This document shows positions 1 to 12,088 of a stretch of DNA of 64,000 bases, in pieces. Every line of letters begins with the position of its first letter. The first letter of the stretch is position 1. This stretch comes from Linnemannia elongata (Eukaryota > Mortierellomycota > Mortierellomycetes > Mortierellales > Mortierellaceae), in the NCBI GenBank assembly GCA_036320915.1, contig JAXBDG010000001.1:1240001-1304000 (forward strand). Direction: 5' to 3'. A program made the position numbers and the translations under genes. The notes beneath the pieces are model-generated. The model was not told the origin of the DNA. It saw only the letters and a list, made by a program, of their open reading frames with translations, and ran no database searches.

Positions 1-36
1 CTTACCTTTTAATACCTTCTTTGTGTTGTTTGTCAT
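1..36 (-). CDS. Possible first exon of a gene running off the left edge
   Basis: On the minus strand an ATG at 36 opens a short frame (MTNNTKKVLK) that runs into an AAAAG|GTAAG consensus splice donor at the window edge. A T-rich stretch lies just upstream. If real, this is the first coding exon of a gene transcribed leftwards, head-to-tail behind the splicing-factor gene. Only about ten codons are visible, so no function can be given and the match could be chance. Confidence 0.22.
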   Translation of the reverse strand, partial: MTNNTKKVLKGK

Positions 37-513
37 AGAATTAGCCTCGTGTAAAAAAAAAAAAAATGAAGCTTCAAAGGCTCTGCTGTTATGCTTGCTG
101 AAGGGGTTGAAAAGAGATTAAGAGGACCAAGTTTATTAGGAAGGAACCTATGCCAAAACTACGTTGAGCGTGAAAATGGTGGGGCAAGTATGAGCCTAGT
201 GGAAAGATATAGAGAGAAAAAAGAAGAAAGAGCAAGTAGTGATAGTGATAGCAACACCGAGGGAGGAGAGCGAGTCCATTTTCCTCCGCTTCAAGATCGA
301 CGCGATCACTAGAAGAAAAGGGAAAGATAGAGACGGAGCAAATAAATACATTGCCAGCGTGCAAGCAGAACGGCGATGCCAACAGCATATTGTTTTATGT
401 TTCTTTCCCGTTTCCCTGGTCTGGCGTGGTCATAGCTGGAACGGTGGAGGTGCCTCTCTCTTTCTCGTCGATGGTCACATCAATGCTTGCGGGGTCTCTC
501 GGTCTCAGAAAAT
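37..513. other. Spacer between splicing factor and left-edge gene
   Basis: This 477-bp stretch follows the stop codon of the minus-strand splicing factor and would hold its 3' UTR plus the promoter of a possible gene at the left edge. It contains an A14 run near position 53. The overlapping open frames on both strands are low-complexity and have no recognisable domain; I see no gene here. Confidence 0.5.
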
Positions 514-3249
514 CTACAAGTTAGCTGCACTAGGAAAGCGGGCGTTATAAAGTAGCTCCGGGAGAAAGGCAGCAACAATCTGCCTACCGGCAAAAAATCG
601 ACCTCCCAGTGTCTGCACTGCATTTGTAGCTGACTGAACGCTATCAAACTTCAAGAAAATATCGCCCTAAGAAAGTATGGAAAAACAGTCGCGTTAATCA
701 GAGTCCACTGGATAGTTCGCATTCAGATCGCCCGATCGGTTAGCATACGTACCAGTGTGTCCTGTTGAACGTGGATGTGGACGACGGGCCCACTCTTCTC
801 GGCCTCTTCTTTGACATCTTCTTCCAGTTCTTGAGCCCACTCTGGTTCAGTTTTGCTATAGTACAGTACAGGCAGATATAAGGAGAAGATATTAGATTTT
901 GGTGTACTCGAGACAGCGATTATTCTTGATGAGCGAAGATGTAATGAAAGTACTTACTCTTCCTCAGTGAACATGTTTTTCAAAAGTACAGCGCGCGAAG
1001 GCATGACGACGGGGAGTTGCCTAGGTGGACTGTCAAACGAATATTTACATTAGTCATATGTAATAACTGTGTCGGGACTTTAAGAATTGTCTTCAAAAGG
1101 GGAGGAGATCTGACTTACACAAATGAAGGAACGGGGGTAGGGGCAACTGTAGCAGGGGCGGCACCACCCAAGCTACTATCACCTCTGGCAAGTTTCTGCA
1201 TGAGTTCTGCGCGAGACTGCGAGGTCATTGCATATCCGGCCGTGTCTATCGCCGCAAAATAAATCGGTGTGGTTAGGAGACAATCCCCTACAAGAGCCTC
1301 TGGGATACCCTATGAAGTCTTCCAGACAACTTACCACTGTCATCCATGCTGATGGTGTTATTGATCTGGCCATTGTTATACTGGTAACCGTTGTTGGAGC
1401 CCGTGGTTGTTTGGTTCTGGGTGCTTCCCTTCTCAGTCACAAGTCCAACCTTGATCTAAAACGTTAAAGGAAAGAGGTAAGGAGTGAGCTATTTGACTTT
1501 CGTGAACACAATAGTGCAGTGGGGTCTTGGGCAGACAGAAGGTATACAATAAAACATACTGTTCTGTTAGCCAAGACGTAGCCGTTCATGCGCTCCATAG
1601 CCTGCTTGGCGTGCTCGGCCTCCTTGTATCTAATACGCAGCAACGACGACGTTAGTTTCCTAAGAATAAACAACATTCGGTGGATGGTAGAGCACATCGC
1701 ACTATCGTAAATACACTTACTGCACAAAAGCGAATCCCTTGGATTTTCCGGTCTCTGCATCTCTGTGAAGTTTGATAAACTCGATGGGTCCAAATGGCTC
1801 AAGAACCTGCTTCAGGTCCTCCTCGGTCAAGTCAAAGTTCACTGATCCAACATAGAGACGATGTTGTGAAAGGTCCACGGGAGGAGTTTGAGGAGCAGCT
1901 TCAGCGACGGCGTCTTGACTATAAGAATGGTGATAACAAAAGGTGAGTACGATTGCTTATGAATTCATTCTGCCTGGAAAAAACATTCAGTTGCGAAATG
2001 TCCACTCACGCTTGGGAAGCTGCCTGGAGTGCCAACCTGTTCTTCTCTGATTCCGTGTGTTTGGCGATAACAGGAATGCCCAGCAATTTCTGACCAGTTA
2101 GTGCAATCGCCTTGACAACCGAGTCCTCATCATAAAACTCCACGTATCCCACGCTAAGAAATGAACGTATATCAAAATAATTGAATGTTAGATTCGTATA
2201 ACACCTGGTAGTAAAGTCAGTAACCAACAGAGCATATAAACGCGGCTTACCCCTTCGATCTTCCTGTGTTACGATCTTCGATGATCCGAGCAGCGCGCAC
2301 TTTTCCGGCCTGGGAGAAGAAAGACTCCAGTTCAGACGAGCGAAGACGAGCAGAGAGTTGCATTACGAAGACGGTTCTTCTGTCACAGGTAGCCTCATCT
2401 GCAGGTGGGGACGGGGATCTTCTGCGACGATAAAATCTATAAAAGACAATGAAAAGTGAGACGCTGATTAGTAAGGTGCATTGCTTCGTTCCAAGAACTT
2501 GTGTACCAGAGTCAATAATGACGGCACTACTCACCCTCCACCACCGAAGCCCCTTGGACTCCGGCTCCTACGAGAGCTGCGCTCACGGGATCGACTTCTT
2601 CTGCGGTCTCTTTCGTAGCGGTCGCTGTGATGACCACGACTGTCTCTGTAATCCCTATAGTCCCTCTCCCTGTCTCTGTGCTCCCTGTGATCCCTGTAGT
2701 CTCTGTCCCTGTCCCTGTTGTCCCTGTACTCTCCATAGGATCTCTGATCTCGTGAGTGACGAGGAGAGCGGGATCGCGAGCGGTGACGACGTCTGCTGCC
2801 TGATCTCTCCTCTCGCTCTTTTGAGTAACCTCGTTCCCTCGATCTCGAATAAGGCTGTTCATGGCTGCGGGGCGATCTAGATCCACGGTAAGGGTCAACA
2901 GAGGGGACTCTTTCACGGCTAGTTTCGACAAGGGAAGAAAGACAGTTTCTGTTAATGCATGTTTTTCTTCTGTGGTTACAAAAGAGTCGAGTGATATACA
3001 TCGACTCAACATGATATCTTTGTTGAGGAGTAGCGTACCTCTTTGAATCTCTGTGGGAGGACTCCACCTCCATGGAGGAGCGCTGAAGTTCCTATATACA
3101 ATGGCGCAGATTGAAGAGATGGTTTAGTGCTGAAAATGTTGTAGTTTGATTATTTGTTTAAGAATGGGAACGGAGATAGATTGTTTTTTTTTCTCGGCTA
3201 CCTGTGGGGGGAAGGGTGCGTCGATGGGTTCGGCTGTTTCGTAGTCCAT
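514..3249 (-). CDS. RSD1: RBM39/CAPER-alpha-like splicing factor (Rsd1 type)
   Basis: Nuclear SR-like splicing cofactor. The protein starts [13 protein letters not shown] (ATG at 3249) and is split into about ten exons. An Arg/Ser/Asp/Tyr-rich RS domain (about 2530-2940) is followed by RRM1 ([13 protein letters not shown], then [14 protein letters not shown]), RRM2 ([17 protein letters not shown], then [10 protein letters not shown]) and a C-terminal U2AF-homology motif ([12 protein letters not shown], then [16 protein letters not shown]) ending near RFPSAANL. The order RS-RRM1-RRM2-UHM is diagnostic of RBM39/CAPER-alpha and S. pombe Rsd1, which bridge splicing factors carrying UHM-ligand motifs. 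The RxF motif expected of a UHM is present as R-F-F. The gene is divergent from PGS1 across 242 bp, so the two probably share a promoter region. Family assignment is firm; some internal exon edges are approximate. Confidence 0.93.
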
Positions 3250-3491
3250 CTTTGAGAGTTGATCTGTGGTTGAATGAAGGCGCAAGGTGCAGGTGTGTTT
3301 GTGAGGGAGATGGTTGTTGAGAGAGAAGGGGGGAGTTGAGTAGACGGCGAAGTGAAAAATTCAGTACATTTTTTATTTCTTTGCCCGCTCCGACCAAGCC
3401 ACCTTTCCCAGCCCTGGTCTTCAAACTCCTACCTCCCCCTCTCATTCCCCTTGTTTTCTTCCTTATTCGCTCACCAACCCATTCGCGAGCC
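3250..3491. promoter_or_regulatory. Short divergent promoter RSD1/PGS1
   Basis: Only 242 bp separate the start codons of the minus-strand splicing factor and the plus-strand PGS1. The half nearest PGS1 is pyrimidine-rich on the PGS1 coding strand (about 3385-3480), a composition seen before other plus-strand starts in this window. No TATA box is evident. Confidence 0.45.
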
Positions 3492-5593
3492 ATGCTGGCG
3501 ACGATCCATTCCCTTCGCCGTGTGGCACCGACCGTCAAAGCAACCTCCATGGCCACTTGTGTGCGACTTCTGGCGACACAGACAGCAAAAGCAAGACAGA
3601 GTGACGAGGACTATGTTGCCAAAACGAGGCAGCTCTTTCACGACAACCGACCTGCTCTCCCCCGATTTGTTGTTCAGGGCGAAACTGTCACCCCAATTCT
3701 CAGCCCTTCCAAGTTTTACAAAGAGATGAAGGTAGTTGAAGCCTGAATGAATACCTCGCGGGATCGAGGTTTCGCTACAGTATCCATGTAATTAACTAAC
3801 ATGATCTATTGACAATGGGTAATCCGATACTAGGATCACATCAAGAAAGCGCAAAAGTCGATCACCTTGGCTGCGTTGTATCTGGGGCACACTGAAAACG
3901 ATCTTGTAAGATTTCCATTCATTCGTACACTCTTTGGACACCGTTGGATATTTTTGGCACTATAGCTAACCAATACACGCTGCTGCTTCAATAGGTCGAG
4001 TCACTATCGGAGGCATTGCGGAGTCGACCTGGTTTGAAGGTCAACATACTTCTTGACTCTCTCAGAGGGACACGAGATTCCGGAAAGGGTAGCTCAGCTT
4101 CTTTGTTGTACCCATTGCTCAAAGCGTATCCTAATCAGGTCCGAGTTTCGATGTACCATACACCCGATCTCAGCGGACTATTGAAGCAGGTCATGCCACC
4201 ACGATTCAACGAAGGCATTGGGCTTATGCATATGAAGGTCTATGCCTTTGATGACACCTTGATCATGAGCGGGTAAGACGCGCTTTGAATCCAATTACAG
4301 GTGTGTTGTGTTTACAGTGGTATCATAAATGTACGCTAACACCGCTTTCTTTTCTCATCTAGTGCCAATATGAGTCATGATTACTTTACCAATCGCCAAG
4401 ATCGGTACGTGATGTTCAAGAGCATGGACATCAGTGAGTACTACTGCGATCTTGTCAAGGCAGTCTCTGATCTATCTTATGGGCTACAGGACAACGGCGA
4501 TACATTCCAATTGAAGATCGGCGACGGCGTACCGGATCCAGTAGAGCAGAGCAAGGCCTTTAAAAAGCACGCCACCAAGACGATACGGGCATTTATGAAA
4601 AAGTGGGCGTCTGTTCAGCAATTACCAAAGGATGCCTCTTACGACACGACCTTGCATCCTCTCATTCAAATGGGTCCTCTTGGTATTCGACAGGATGAAA
4701 GAGTCACACTCTCCGTACTAGATCATATCCTTCATGATCAGGAACTGGAGGGCTCAGCCAAAGTCTTTATTACATCTGGATACTTCAACTTTGAAAAGCG
4801 CTATAGTCAATCGATCATCCACACCAAAGCAGCTAACGTTGGTCTTATCGCTGCTTCCCCCGAGGTACAAAAACGATGACTTTGGAGGCTTGTATGACAT
4901 TGCTACGAGGGTTTCCGTCGTACCATCGACTCATTGATGCTTGTTCATTCTCAACTTATAGGCTAATGGATTTTTCAACTCGGCCGGCATCTCCAAGTAC
5001 ATTCCGCCAGCATATACACTTATCGAGCAACGTTTCTTTAACGATGCCAAAGCAGCTGGGAATGCCGATCGGATAAAAATCGAGGAGTACGCGCGCAAAG
5101 GATGGACATATCACGCCAAAGGTAAACATCAATTTCGCTACTTGCACGAGCTTAGTTCGGACGCATGTTAAAGCTTACCCTTTCACTCATGCTCCCTTGT
5201 GCACATAATCTATTGTAGGTCTGTGGGTGTATCCACCGCATTCTGACCTTCCAGTAATGACCACGATTGGATCCCCTAACTTTGGTTACCGGTCAATTGT
5301 TCGAGATTTGGAGGCTCAACTGTTTCTTGTTACTTCCAACCTTGGGCTAAGAAAGAGTCTTCACGAGGTAATTCTGCTACAGTTTCGTGTTGTTGTTGTC
5401 CTTCAAGGAGGAAAAGTAACAGTTTTTCTAACAATAAAAGTGGTGTTTACACTGGATCCTATCTTACATTTAGGAGCTGAGCAGTTTACGCAAGTACGCT
5501 TACCCGGTGACAGACGAGACGTTCAAGGCACCGGAGCGACAGGTGCCTGTGTGGGTTGGGGGAGCCAGTCGGGCCATCCGCACGATGCTATGA
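3492..5593 (+). CDS. PGS1: Phosphatidylglycerophosphate synthase, mitochondrial
   Basis: CDP-diacylglycerol:glycerol-3-phosphate 3-phosphatidyltransferase, the committed step of phosphatidylglycerol and cardiolipin synthesis in mitochondria. Seven exons (3492-3731, 3834-3905, 3995-4272, 4363-4864, 4962-5121, 5219-5367, 5474-5593) splice to 1521 nt, 506 aa. The N-terminus (MLATIHSLRRVAPTVKATSM) is basic and hydroxylated like a mitochondrial presequence. Two phospholipase-D-type HxK motifs are visible: HMKVYAFDDTLIMSGANMS at the exon 3/4 junction, and HAKGLWVYPP followed by IGSPNFGYRS at the exon 5/6 junction. Two HxK motifs and this size are typical of eukaryotic Pgs1 rather than the bacterial PgsA type. 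eIF4E follows 243 bp downstream on the same strand. Confidence 0.95.
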
Positions 5594-5836
5594 TCTGTCA
5601 CGCTAGAGCAGTCACATGATATTAAACTGGAGTAAAGAGAAAAAAAAGCAGTCTTTTTTTTTGTGTGTGTGTGTATGAGTGTGTTGGCATTCGTTGGATC
5701 TATGCGCGCTCCTTTTCATTCACACCTCACAAAACACCCATCGTCTCCGCCTCTCGATCAACACTCACGCGTATACACTCACACACGCTCACTCACTCAC
5801 TCACAACAAACATACAGCATACATACACCCTCCATC
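5594..5836 (+). promoter_or_regulatory. Upstream region of eIF4E with GT and CACT repeats
   Basis: The 243 bp between the PGS1 stop and the eIF4E start hold a T/GT run (5656-5680) and a CACTCACTCAC-type stretch (about 5775-5806) just before the ATG. It must contain both the PGS1 3' end and the eIF4E promoter and leader. Confidence 0.4.
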
Positions 5837-7061
5837 ATGGCCCAAAGTGACAACAACACCCTCGCAGTCCCCGCCGAAGAGAGCAAATACGTCACCGTCT
5901 TCAACGATCCCGTCAACTTCAACGCCAAACACCCTCTCCACAGCTCATGGACCCTCTGGTTCGACAACCCCGGAAAGAAGTCCAATGCCAACAACTGGGA
6001 GCAGTCGCTCAAGGAACTCATCACCTTTGATACCGTCGAGGACTTTTGGGGGTAAGAACAACAACCATCGTTTCGGCATTTTCAGAGTCTTTGTTTTACT
6101 GCACTTAGTGTTGTTTTTGCCAGTTCTTTTTTGACCAGTAGTTATGAATTTTGTATTTTTTGGACGCCCTGTCCTCCTCTCTCTTTTCCTCCCTTTCTCC
6201 TGTTATTCGTCAGCTGCGGATACAATACGACTGGTCCCTTTCTCGCCGCAGTCGATGGCGAGGGGACAGATGTACTCCCTTCAGTGGTCCTGCGTTTTTG
6301 TGTTTTTTGAGCATACATTTGTGCGACGAGCTTGTTGTGATACTTGGTTGTCGCAGACAACGCCTCAACTGACGATGTTGCTTTCTTGACTTAAGTTACT
6401 AATATGCTCTATATCTCCGCTTCTCCGTATTAGTGTTTACAACAACATCATGAAGACCTGCGACCTCGCCATCAGCTCCAACTACCATCTTTTCAAGCAG
6501 GGAATCAAGCCAATGTGGGAGGATCCCGCCAACAAGCGCGGAGGAAAGTGGAGCATCCAGTTGCCCCGCAACAAGACCATGGGCGAAATTGACAACATTT
6601 GGCTTTTCACCGTAAGCTGACGTTCCTGAAAATACATGATAATGGATCCTTGTCCGTATGCCGTTTTTTTTTTGCATTGTGATCGGTGTTTAACCTGAAG
6701 CTTTGATTTCTCTATAAAACCATTAGATGCTTGCCTGCATCGGCGAGGCCTTTGAGTATGAGAACGAGGTTTGCGGAGCTGTCGTGTCGGTTCGTAAGGC
6801 ATTCTTCAGGATAGCCGTCTGGACACGGTCCTCTGACAACCAGGACATGGCTATGAGCATTGGGTATGCAGAGTCACACAAACTTTTCCTCTTTCCTCAA
6901 TGTGCTCGAATGCCTGCTTCGTGTCAGCAACGGTCCTAATCCTCTCATTTGAACCCTCTTTTAGACGCACTCTCAAGAAGGCCGCCAACATCCACGGCAC
7001 CATGGAGTTCCAGAGCCATCACGACTCTTCCTCGAACGCGGGCAAGGCCTGGACCGTCTAA
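5837..7061 (+). CDS. EIF4E: Translation initiation factor eIF4E (cap-binding)
   Basis: Binds the mRNA 5' cap and recruits eIF4G and the small ribosomal subunit in the cytoplasm. Exons 5837-6051, 6434-6611, 6727-6863 and 6965-7061 give 208 aa, the usual eIF4E size. HPLHSSWTLWFDNPGKKS opens the conserved core. The Trp of ANNWEQSL and the Trp-Glu of GIKPMWEDP match the two cap-stacking Trp and the guanine-contacting Glu. TVEDFWGVYNNI matches the dorsal patch that docks YXXXXL-Phi ligands, and AVWTRSSDNQ the later core. The 382-bp first intron is the longest. The window also encodes, at 52171, a protein with motifs of the kind that bind this dorsal surface. Confidence 0.96.
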
Positions 7062-7722
7062 GAAAATTCCTCTCGAGGGGGATCTTTTGACGAACGTGTG
7101 CCGCTTCGCAAACCGAGTGCATCTTGTTTGATAACATCACTCTCCTCCTTAACCCTTCCCATCCCTTCACGCCGTTACTTTTTACGTGCTTGCCTTTAGC
7201 ACTCTATTCACTCTTTCATCATTAGTCCTTTGTATCTCTCGTTGTTTTCATCGTCGCTCTACCACTCTGCTGGCACACATCCTCTTCGCTTAGCGATCCT
7301 TCTTTTTACTTATACACTCTCTCAAGCACAATCTCTCTTTCACTATCAGTTTCATCTTGCACTCATACACCCATCCACACATACTTTTTTTTTTCTTGCC
7401 TAGTCCTCACTGCTCATTGTTTTTTAGTGTCTCTCTTTTTTTTTCTTCTTTTTCTTGTACTATTCATTTTTCTTTTTTTAAGATAGAAAACAACTTTTCA
7501 TAGCGATTTTTTTTCTCTCTCTTTCTCAAGTTTGATACCTCGAGCAAGTTGATTAAGAGTGAAGCACAAACGCCAGCAGACCAACATCTGCCGATAAAAA
7601 GGAACGACGAAGGGGAGGCAGACGATTGATGCGTTGTTTTGATCGCCGAGCCTTTGATAGCAATAAACGTTTGCATATTACATATTACTATTGAATCATT
7701 GTCGACCAAGAGTGTTTAAGCA
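7062..7722. other. Convergent 3' region, eIF4E and coiled-coil gene
   Basis: These 661 bp separate two stop codons that face each other. The part next to eIF4E is strongly T/C-rich with several T-runs (7386-7395, 7435-7443, 7508-7515), as expected for a 3' UTR and polyadenylation region. Minus-strand frames inside have no recognisable domain. I see no gene. Confidence 0.5.
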
Positions 7723-9447
7723 TCAAGCAGTAGCAGTTTCCTGACGTTGTACGAGCTCTAACTTCAAAGCCTTTAACAATGACTCCAGCTCGACCAGCTT
7801 CTCCCTTTCCGCCAGCAGGTTGAATTCTTCCCGACTGGCGCTTTCCTCTGCCTCGACGGAGAGTTGATTGAGCCGAAGGTACTCCTCCAATGCCGCATTT
7901 GCCTCCTGATCACGTTGTCTAGTAGCAGCATGAAGAATAGATCAAACAATTAATTAGCGAGTGTATTTTCTTACGTAGTTTTGGGGACATCGAAAGAAAG
8001 TGATTGGTTCATACCTTTCAAGCTCCATCGCTTGGTGTTCAAGGGCTTTGAACTCATGCGTGTGCGACCGAATCCTGCGCTCATACACCTTTTCAAACTG
8101 AAGGATCTAAAACGCAATACAAACAGCAACGACAAAGGTCATTAGACTCCTTGATCACCCTTGGCCGCCCTTTATACCAATTTGATCCATAGCGGAAAAG
8201 TAACCAAAGCGATCAGGTATCATACCAGTTCATCGGCGTTCCGCTCATCTATCATGGAGGACGTCTTGCTCTCGGCAATCATACCTTCAAGTTGGGCTAT
8301 CCTGTCTTCGTTCTCCATGACTTTGGCTCGCTTCTTCTCAATCTCTTCTGACGAAAAGGATTTCTTAAGCTCTTCCATGATTTCAACACAAGACTGTTCG
8401 ATCCCCTGAATCTCTTCATATTCCACTAACAACTTGGCCTTCTCCATCCGAGTAATCTCAAGAGGCTCCCGTTCCGTCTCTTCTCGGTCCTGCAAGATCT
8501 CCTCCCGACTCTGCTTCAGATCCTCAATCCGGTTCTGAATCTCTACAAGCTGCCGCTCCTTGCCAGCCAGATCCTCGGACAATTGTCGGACCAGCTCCCA
8601 AAGCTCCTGCAGCCGACCGCTGTTGGAAAGACTGGTTTCCTGTAGCTCATCCATAGCACTCTTGAGTTCCTGTGTCCTGGAATCGGCGACTTGAACCACA
8701 GCTTCGTGATTCTCCTTGACGGTGGTCAATTCCTGTTGAAGCGAATGAATGAGTTGTTCGAGTTGTTCATGAGAGGCACGGTGTTGTTCGATCGATATCT
8801 CAAGGTTTTTGATCCGCTCTACAACCTTGGTCTCGACAGGTTGCATATCTGAAAGTTGGATCTTGGCGCTGGATGTGGATCGGTTGAGGAGAGTGGTGGA
8901 ATCTGGATACGCTGGTGTCGTGCTGTCGGTATCATCTCGTTTGCCCTGCCTGTCCTTGGGTGTGTTGTTTGAGCCGGTTTTGTCGTTGTTATTATTGTTG
9001 TTTGCTCCTCTATTCAAGTTTACCTGACAAATGATAAAGATAAACTGTCAATTACATGGTCATTTATAACGGTGCCAATGGTGGACGTGAAACGATAGTC
9101 TTGCTAGTGGCATTGTATCAGATAGGGCGTACTAGGTGTGGAGAGGGGAGAGCAGAAGTTGGGGTTGTTCCTCGCGATGTTGGCGTTGTCTTGACTCGTA
9201 CAGATGTAGGGGTCTTCGGCGTCTGTTGAGAAGGGTTCCGAGGTGATTCGGCGATTATCTTCCTGGAGGTGTTATCTGGAGTTCTATTGCTGTTTGTGTT
9301 GCTGTTGACTCTGGTATTGGTAGTGTTGTGAGTTGTATTATTGCTGTTATTAATATTGCTGGTGTTATTATTGCTGTTATTACTGTTGTTATTGCTGCTG
9401 TTGTTGGTATTCTTGCCCATGGCACTGCCGTTGTTGTTGCGGTCCAT
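7723..9447 (-). CDS. Asn-rich coiled-coil protein, function unknown
   Basis: Not recognised. Four exons (9133-9447, 8226-9023, 8015-8106, 7723-7918) splice cleanly to 1401 nt, 466 aa. The first exon encodes an almost pure Asn/Ser/Thr region beginning MDRNNNGSAMGKN, with basic TP/SP sites (RTTPTSALPSPHL) that look like kinase targets. From the residues around SDMQPVETKVVERIKNLE to the C-terminus (ELVQRQETATA) the protein is predicted long coiled coil, rich in Glu, Gln, Leu and Lys, with a few short breaks. This layout is common in cytoskeletal, spindle-pole or vesicle-tether scaffolds, but no family signature is visible and I assign none. It is divergent from the AMPK beta gene. An upstream in-frame extension would start outside the Asn-rich exon; the ATG at 9447 is the most natural start. 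Confidence 0.8.
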
Positions 9448-9903
9448 GGTTGATGTCTGTTGAAGGGAGAATGGAGAATGAGAAATGGTGGCAAACACAA
9501 ACACAATCGTCCTGGTCGTGTTATTTATCAATCGAGAGTCGTGACTGACAACTGGCACGAGGCAAGTTGCAAGTTCTCTTTTTTTTCTTATTTTCACGTT
9601 GACCCCCCTTCTTCACCTTTCCCACCTTCCCTTCTTATCTTCTCACTCCTCCTCCTCGTCACTCCCCTCTACTCCTGCACTCAAGGAGACCGCCATTTCT
9701 CTTCTTCAGCTTCTCCTTCTTCTTGTCATTCAGGACTTCAATCGCACCCGCCACCCACAGCAACAAGACAAGTCCACCAAAAAGACACAAGGGAACCTGA
9801 CGACCAACAGCAACAACAACAACAAAAGAAAACAAAAGTTGCCGCAGGAGCATAGCTTTTCTCAACCTTTTCCCACTCGCCACTACTACTACCCACTACC
9901 GTC
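9448..9903. promoter_or_regulatory. Divergent promoter, coiled-coil gene and AMPK beta
   Basis: These 456 bp lie between two outward-facing start codons. The half next to the AMPK beta gene (9590-9720) is strongly CT-rich on its coding strand, followed by a CAACAA-rich leader (9755-9830). Plus-strand frames across it are low-complexity and unlikely to be coding. Confidence 0.45.
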
Positions 9904-11847
9904 ATGGGGAACGCACCTTCGCAGCCTGGGAACGAGTCCAACGAGGCTGCTGATTCAGTCGATGCCGTCACCTTCACCAACAACCCATATCAAAAGCACC
10001 CTCAGCAATCATATCAACAACAACAGCACCAGCAGCATCAGCAACAACAGAACCAGCAATACCGTCAGCATGACACTACCCATCTCCAACAGCCAAGTTA
10101 CATGACCTCCTCTCACCAACGGCACGCTTCGTCGCCTGGCACTTTCACTCATTCCTCGCCTCCTCAAGGATCTATTCACCCTTCGACAATACCTATCGCT
10201 TCTGTCCCTGTCGACGCTGCCCACCGGCCGCGCTTCCCCTCTGTCCGAGAGCAGTATCTGAATGATTCACCTGCAGGCTCGTCGCCTCTCGACAGTGATT
10301 CATCATATCCACATGTTCTCGCTGGCGGGCATTCTTTGGGCGATCCGTCGGCCCATCCACCACGGCCCTCTCACAGCCCCAAAGGTGGGCTCCCAGGAGG
10401 CGGACCCCGGAGAAGAGCATCATCCCTTATTAGCGGGCAAGCCTATGGCCAGTACGCCGACACATTCAATGAACAAGCCCTCCTAGCCTCAGCAGCACAA
10501 CAGGACAAGTTGGAACAGAGATTGCACACATCCGATGGAAGGCCCAGTTATCGAAATTCAGCTCGTGTTTCCAGGGCCTTTGAGTTGGAGCCTCTCAAGA
10601 GCCTGGACAATGCACATGACGGTAATTGTTTGATGATGAATGACACAACGTGGGCTATACATGTGTTGTGTTGCATGCTTTGTTGTCCTGTTTGTTGTTG
10701 TTATTTGGAACGGGCACTGATACTTTATTTGTTTGCTCTCTCCCTTTCTGTCTCGCCGATTATCGGTATTGTAGATACTAAGGATGGAAACGTACCCACG
10801 ATCATTACATGGAGTCAGGGAGGCACCAATGTCTATGTGACCGGAACGTTCAACAACTGGAAGCAGAAAGTACGGCTCAACAAAAGGCAAGTTCACTCCC
10901 CTACCCAACAATTTTTTCTCTCCTGTTGAATCCTGTTACACCAGTAATGGATGGTTTGAACAACCGCCCTGCACTCTCTACCTTATTTTCTAATCAAATA
11001 CAGCTCTTGCTATCACGTTGCTTATCACGCTGGATGTTTTGGCTGATTTTGCATTATGACTACATAGCACGAGTGACTTTTCGACAATATTGAACCTACC
11101 ACCAGGTACCCATCGGATCAAGTTCATTGTGGACGACGAATGGAAATGTTCGACTGAACTTTCGGCCGCAACGGACGCAGAAGGAAACTTGGTTAACTTT
11201 TTGGAAGTCGCCGACGAAGAACAAGACGAACTGGAGGGGGGCTATGGTAATGATCTTCTTTTGTTCATATCGCGATCGGTATTTTTTTCTTTTCTTGTCC
11301 CTTTCACAAAGATCATGCGTACGTTTTTCCCAGGAGGGCTAATGAACATCTATCACGCCATTTCATCGTCTTGCGCTTAGACACACCTATCAATGGATCA
11401 CCAGTAGGATCATATACGGATCAGATCCCTGCTTATGCGCTCTCGGGCGACTCGACACCCTCAAGCACAACAGGAAGTGATGGACTGTTGCCACTCACGG
11501 CCATCTCCGCGAACGACGGTCACGGCAGCCCTCGATCACAAGGATCACCAACAGCAAAGGGTTCACCTTCAAGCGCTTCTTCTTCCTCCTCAAAGATGTT
11601 TGACTCGACTTCCTCCATTTCGAACGAGCCACCTCCAGGATTACCCCCACATTTGGAGAAGGTCATTCTCAACAATGTGCCCTCGAAGGAAGACAACTCA
11701 GTCCTGCCTGTTCCTAACCATGTTGTCCTGAACCACCTGTACGCGTGTTCGGTCAAAGAGGGCGTACTGAGTATTAGTGTTACGGCTCGGTACAGGAAAA
11801 AGTACATCACGACGGTTTTCATCAAGCCTGTCGTGACGGACACCTAA
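9904..11847 (+). CDS. SIP2: AMPK/Snf1 complex beta subunit
   Basis: Scaffold subunit of the Snf1/AMP-activated kinase, tethering catalytic alpha and gamma subunits and directing location in energy signalling. Exons 9904-10621, 10775-10886, 11068-11246 and 11381-11847 encode 491 aa. MGNAPSQPG is a classic N-myristoylation signal (Gly2). A Gln/His/Ser-rich stretch follows. The glycogen-binding CBM48 domain spans ITWSQGGTNVYVTGTFNNW to HRIKFIVDDEWKCS, and the C-terminal ASC domain runs from PPGLPPHLEKVILN through NHVVLNHLYACSVKEG to the end, TARYRKKYITTVFIKP. The second intron (10887-11067) appears to use a GC donor, because the only phase that keeps CBM48 intact joins AG at 10886 to C at 11068. 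The family call is firm; SIP2 stands for the Sip1/Sip2/Gal83 family and not a specific paralogue. Confidence 0.95.
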
Positions 11848-12088
11848 ATGGGCGGTTTTTTCTTTCTTTTTTCTTTTTTTTTGTACTTTTTTTTTCTTTT
11901 GTTTTTTTCTTTTTTTTTTCTTTTTTTTTGTTTCATGTTGGCGCGCATCGCATCAACCTTGGGATTTTTTTTTTGTGTTCAGGCCACCAGCACCACAATA
12001 GCGGATCATTAAAAAAAATCCTATGTTCTTGGAACGGAAAACACCGCATCCACCATTCGCTGCTTTAATTATGGAACATGAAAAGATA
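11848..12088. terminator. T-rich convergent 3' region of AMPK beta and YAE1
   Basis: Between the two facing stop codons the AMPK beta side (11857-11933) is an almost continuous T-run interrupted by C and G, and a further T8 run follows at 11967. This probably holds overlapping 3' UTRs and poly(A) sites for both genes within 241 bp. Confidence 0.4.
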
